A stretch of DNA of 64,000 bases from assembly GCF_006716445.1 (NCBI RefSeq), contig NZ_VFPA01000001.1:1984001-2048000 (forward strand), read 5' to 3'. A program made the translations under genes and the position numbers. Source of the DNA: Pseudonocardia kunmingensis (GTDB taxonomy: Bacteria > Actinomycetota > Actinomycetes > Mycobacteriales > Pseudonocardiaceae). Under the pieces are notes generated by a model. That model was not told where the DNA came from. It was given only the letters and a program-made list of their open reading frames with translations, and did not search any database. Of this stretch, positions 63,364 to 64,000 are shown one piece after another. Positions within the stretch are counted from its first letter, which is position 1, and each line of letters begins with the position of its first letter.

Positions 63364-64000
63364 CTACCGGCCCTCCACGCGATCGGCGACGGCACGCACC
63401 TCGTCCGCCACCCGCGGCCACAGCTCCCGCGGCAGGTCGTGACCGACCCCGGGCAGGAGCACGAGCCGTGCACCGCGGATCGCCGCGGCGGTCACGCGGG
63501 CCCCGGCCGGCCGCAGCACCTGGTCGGCCGTGCCGTGCAGGACGACCGCGGGCACGCGCAGCGCGGCCAGCCGGGGACCGCTCCACGGCGCGCCCGTCTG
63601 CCGGCCCTGCGCCGCCGCGTCCCGTACGCCGCTGCGCACCCCGACCGCCCGCTCGCGGTCGACGACGAGCCGCGCCGCGTCCTCGTCGAACGGGTACGCG
63701 GGGGAGGCCACCGCCCGGGCCAGCGCCAGCCCGGCGACGAGGTCGCCGTCGGGCCCGTCCGGGAAGCGCAGCCGCGACATCCGGGCCACGAATCCCAGGC
63801 GGACGTAGCGCAGCACGCCGAGCGACCCGGCGTCGCTCGGCACCGCCGCCGACACCGCGATCCCGCGGACGCGGCCGGGGTGGCGCAGTGCGACGCGCTG
63901 CGCCAGCAGGCCGCCCATCGAGTGGCCGAACAGGTACGCGGATGCCCATCCGAGCGCGTCGAGCACCGCGACGGCGTCGTCGGCCATGTCCTCGCCGGTG
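63364..64000 (-). CDS. Alpha/beta-hydrolase, 5' end beyond the window
   Basis: The C-terminal ~212 residues of an alpha/beta-fold hydrolase; the frame is open to the right edge, so the N-terminus with the oxyanion region is missing. The nucleophile elbow is LFGHSMGGLLAQRVALRHPG (Ser), with Asp in VVLHGTADQVLRPAGARV and His in LLPGVGHDLPREL, a complete catalytic triad. Esterase, lactonase or epoxide-type activity cannot be told apart. An internal ATG at 63987 is unlikely to be the start because homologues carry about 80 more residues before this point. Confidence 0.85.
   Translation of the reverse strand, partial: TGEDMADDAVAVLDALGWASAYLFGHSMGGLLAQRVALRHPGRVRGIAVSAAVPSDAGSLGVLRYVRLGFVARMSRLRFPDGPDGDLVAGLALARAVASPAYPFDEDAARLVVDRERAVGVRSGVRDAAAQGRQTGAPWSGPRLAALRVPAVVLHGTADQVLRPAGARVTAAAIRGARLVLLPGVGHDLPRELWPRVADEVRAVADRVEGR

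Overview
The window is chromosomal DNA of a very high-GC actinobacterium, most likely a Pseudonocardia-like member of the Pseudonocardiaceae (inference). The evidence is the near-total G/C third-position use, frequent GTG starts, an MtrA/MtrB/LpqB system, a WhiB2-type protein, F420 biosynthesis genes, a mycothiol-type enzyme fold and wax-ester synthase. Much of it matches, in gene content and mostly in order, the Mycobacterium tuberculosis stretch Rv3235 to Rv3277 as I know it: Rv3235-like, secA, hpf, comF-like, lpqB, mtrB, mtrA, tmk, ahcY, manA, TobH-like, phosphomannomutase, DUF3499, zincin-like, whiB2, fbiB/fbiA, mannose-1-P guanylyltransferase, rhamnosyltransferase-like GT, LCP protein, TIGR03089-like, fadE25-like, purE, purK, GtrA.

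Layout. 1-5.5 kb: FCD-GntR regulator, a small conserved protein with a WS/DGAT acyltransferase, a SpoU-type methyltransferase, lldD2-type lactate dehydrogenase and two small hydrophilic proteins. 5.5-17 kb: an unusual MarR-HAD fusion with its own inverted-repeat operator, then Rv3235-like, secA, hpf, comF, lpqB-mtrB-mtrA and tmk, with a decayed vapC toxin gene between mtrA and tmk. 17-31 kb: accessory transport and metabolism (MFS pump/MarR pair, NUDIX, ahcY behind a probable S-adenosylhomocysteine riboswitch, an orphan GlmL/MutL ATPase, an acyl-CoA ligase with a mycothiol-enzyme-like partner, SRPBCC/ArsR pair, APC permease, cation diffusion facilitator, TetR/DUF418 pair with twin operators). 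31-41 kb: mannose activation and F420 genes. 41-47.8 kb: an inserted cassette (ICMT-like methyltransferase, LacI regulator, GH127 beta-L-arabinofuranosidase, three-gene sugar ABC importer without ATPase), bracketed by two copies of one hairpin repeat. 47.8-55.7 kb: DNA glycosylase, GDP-mannose pyrophosphorylase, glycosyltransferases, TPR protein, LCP ligase, TIGR03089-like and stress proteins. 55.7-64 kb: fadE25-like dehydrogenase/TetR, membrane protein, purE/purK, GtrA, an FAD monooxygenase/PadR pair that looks acquired, and the start-less end of an alpha/beta hydrolase.

How it fits together: most of the core genes serve the cell envelope (SecA export; MtrAB-LpqB control; mannose-1-P and GDP-mannose supply; rhamnosyl and LCP ligation; GtrA) together with C1, purine and F420 metabolism. 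Accessory genes come mainly as regulator/target pairs that are divergent or adjacent, and several of their intergenic gaps hold clear inverted repeats likely to be operators.

The most notable non-coding signals are a SAH-riboswitch candidate upstream of ahcY, two families of dispersed long palindromes (a 49-bp element present twice with 49/49 identity in opposite orientation, and a 63/64-bp element flanking the arabinofuranoside cassette as direct repeats), and operator pairs for MarR, TetR, LacI and PadR regulators. I saw no tRNA, rRNA, CRISPR, insertion sequence or prophage. A wholly new multi-gene system was not evident; the bracketed cassette and the palindrome families are the closest candidates.
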